From Gemmatimonadaceae bacterium (GTDB lineage: Bacteria; Gemmatimonadota; Gemmatimonadetes; Gemmatimonadales; Gemmatimonadaceae), in assembly GCA_030835125.1 (NCBI GenBank), contig JAUQWM010000049.1, positions 62,001 through 126,000 on the forward strand: DNA of 64,000 nt. Reading direction: 5' to 3'. The notes below the pieces were generated by a model. The model was not told the origin of the DNA. It made no database searches and saw nothing but the letters and a program-made list of their open reading frames with translations. Shown piece after piece: positions 62,550-64,000 of the stretch. The translations under genes were made by a program, and so were the position numbers. Each line of letters starts with the position of its first letter. The first letter of the stretch is position 1.

Positions 62550-64000
62550 CTACCGCTCGACCTTCGCCATCAACTGCGCCGGCGTCGTGACGCCGCCCAG
62601 CAGCCGCACCGCCCCCCCGATCACCGCGTCGGCCGCGATGGCGCGCTCCGCTTCCGCATCCGCGCCGAACACGAAGCGCGCGATCTCGCGCCCGAGCAGG
62701 CCGGACACCAGCGGGGATGCCCCCTCGAGCAGCGAGCGCTCGAAGCGAACCCCACGGCCGCGCAGCGCCGACCACAGGTCGTCGAGCATCGCCGGCGTGA
62801 CCTCGAAGTCGCGCGAACGGATCGCGCCGCGGGAGCGGAGCGCGATCGCCACGTCGACCATCGCGTCGCGGAACTGCGTGACCCTGTTGCCGAGCGCGTC
62901 CTCGAGGGCCTGCTCGCCCGGTGCGAGCGCCGTGTCGCCGGCCGCGATGTCGGGCATGATGCCGCCGCCGCCGACCACCCGCCGCCCGTGCTCCGTCCGG
63001 AAGGTGTCCACCGCGACCTCCGGCTCGATCCCCGGCGTCACCCGCGGGCGGTCGATCGAGCGCCCCGAGGGCGTGAACCAGCGGGCGGTCGTGATCTTCA
63101 CGCCACCGCCTGACGAGGTGGCGAAGATGCCCTGGGCGCTTCCCTTCCCGAACGTGGGCCGGCCCATGAGGACGGCGCGATCGTGGTCCTGGAGGGCGCC
63201 GGCCACGATCTCCGAGGCACTGGCGCTGCCGCCATCCACGAGCACCACCAGCGGCATGTCCGGCCACGGCTGCGCCGCGCGGTCACGAACGTCCTCCGTC
63301 GAGCCGGGGGCGCGTCCACGCATCGACACGATCACTTCCGATGAGTCGAGGAACATGTCCGCGACGCCGACCCCCTGCCCGAGCACGCCACCCGGGTTCC
63401 CGCGCAGGTCCATGACCAGGGATCGCATGCCCGACTGCCGCAGCGAGTCCACCGCCGACCGGAGCTCGATCGCGGTGGAATCATTGAAGATGTTGACGTC
63501 GACATACCCAACGCCGTCGGCGAGCAGCGCACGACGACCCACCGCCCGGCGATGCACGCCGCCGCGCTTGAGGTGGAACGTGAGGCGCCTCGGGTCCCCG
63601 GGACGTTCGATGACGACCGTCACGTCGCTCTCCGGCGGGCCCCGCAACGCCCTCGTGACTTCGTCGACCGTCCAGCCGCGGGTCTTCATGCTGTCGATCT
63701 CCATCACGCGGTCGCCCGTGCGCAATCCCGCCCGCTCGGCCGGTGACCCCGGGAACGGCGCGATGATCATGGGATACTCGTCACGCCGCTGGATCTGCGC
63801 GCCGATCCCGATGTAATTCCCGGTCGTCTGCTCGGTGAGCCTCCGCAGCCTGTTCGGTGCCAGGTACAGCGTGTACGGGTCCTTCAGTTCGCGCAGCATC
63901 CCGATCATCGCATGTTCGTACAGCGCCGAGTCCGGGATCGGCTCCACGTAGTACTGGCGAACGTGATCGAGCACCGTGTCGAATAATCGTGCGCTCGTGA
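62550..64000 (-). CDS. S41-family C-terminal processing peptidase (5' end beyond the window)
   Basis: 483 residues are visible; the frame is still open at base 64000 (upstream codons read SARLFDTVLDHVRQYYVE), so the true start and signal peptide lie outside. A PDZ domain spans about 70-150 residues into the visible part (IIAPFPGSPAERAGLRTGDR). The peptidase core has YVDVNIFNDSTAIELRSAVD, DLRGNPGGVLGQGVGVADMF, the catalytic Ser in DGGSASASEIVAGALQ and the general-base Lys in GRPTFGKGSAQ. The C-terminal ~130 residues form a helical tail. Probably a periplasmic protease that trims envelope proteins. Confidence 0.93.
   Translation of the reverse strand, partial: TSARLFDTVLDHVRQYYVEPIPDSALYEHAMIGMLRELKDPYTLYLAPNRLRRLTEQTTGNYIGIGAQIQRRDEYPMIIAPFPGSPAERAGLRTGDRVMEIDSMKTRGWTVDEVTRALRGPPESDVTVVIERPGDPRRLTFHLKRGGVHRRAVGRRALLADGVGYVDVNIFNDSTAIELRSAVDSLRQSGMRSLVMDLRGNPGGVLGQGVGVADMFLDSSEVIVSMRGRAPGSTEDVRDRAAQPWPDMPLVVLVDGGSASASEIVAGALQDHDRAVLMGRPTFGKGSAQGIFATSSGGGVKITTARWFTPSGRSIDRPRVTPGIEPEVAVDTFRTEHGRRVVGGGGIMPDIAAGDTALAPGEQALEDALGNRVTQFRDAMVDVAIALRSRGAIRSRDFEVTPAMLDDLWSALRGRGVRFERSLLEGASPLVSGLLGREIARFVFGADAEAERAIAADAVIGGAVRLLGGVTTPAQLMAKVER

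Overview
The window is a GC-rich (roughly two-thirds G+C), densely packed bacterial chromosome segment carrying housekeeping genes. It has no rRNA operon, CRISPR array, insertion sequence or prophage that I can see. The best guess for its source is a member of the Gemmatimonadota; this is inference from gene content, not a marker-gene placement. Clues are DUF4159/DUF4175 proteins, a DUF2723 glycosyltransferase-like protein, an S6-S18-DUF2232-L9 cluster, a fused peptidase/beta-propeller/outer-membrane-barrel protein, SPOR proteins and a TonB-like protein. Signal peptides, LolA and beta-barrels indicate a two-membrane (diderm) cell.

Layout. 0.0-2.9 kb: a truncated alpha/beta-hydrolase lipoprotein, thrS and a small membrane protein on the minus strand. 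2.9-12.0 kb: a BON-domain protein, then a tightly overlapping run valS, Ig-like lipoprotein, selA, gmhB, purN, purH. 12.3-18.1 kb: DUF2723 membrane protein, tRNA-Ser(UGA), recQ, a two-TM protein and a cupin. 18.2-25.8 kb: acyl-CoA dehydrogenase, outer-membrane barrel, tRNA-Ser(GCU), gltX, a LexA-like regulator, a TonB-like protein and a fumarylacetoacetate-hydrolase-family enzyme. 25.8-36.9 kb, all minus strand: a RadC-like/DinG fusion helicase, a secreted 'asparagine synthetase B-like' protein, and the run trxA, rsmI, DUF4159, DUF4175, TPR protein. 37-44.8 kb: methylmalonyl-CoA epimerase, a lipoprotein, pdxJ, a degenerate Hpt-repeat protein, an LPG-synthase-type membrane protein, ispE, tRNA-Gln, prs, rplY, pth. 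44.9-50.1 kb: four-helix-bundle protein, ychF, an HMCES/YedK-type DNA-crosslink protein, rpsF, rpsR, DUF2232 protein, rplI, rsfS. 50.1-64 kb: the peptidase/propeller/barrel protein, two SPOR-domain proteins, smc, an MBL-fold hydrolase, DAHP synthase, lolA and a truncated S41 C-terminal protease.

The most unusual feature is in the gaps between genes. At about fifteen junctions the spacer is built of short tandem units, mostly 7 bp and a different unit at each site. The units are often arranged as two complementary arms that would fold into a hairpin. Some of these run into coding sequence (the ends of the LexA-like and TonB-like genes, the start of the DinG fusion). On several genes the pyrimidine-rich arm ends right at the start codon, where a Shine-Dalgarno site would normally be. 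A separate 33-bp unit recurs identically at three junctions.

Other points worth attention: the LexA-like protein lacks the autocleavage residues; a RadC-type JAMM domain is fused to an iron-sulfur DinG-type helicase; the heptamer GTTAGGC recurs with unusual codons inside genes; Hpt-like domains lack the phospho-accepting histidine; and a ParA-like protein without a Walker A motif is joined to a SPOR-like domain just upstream of smc.
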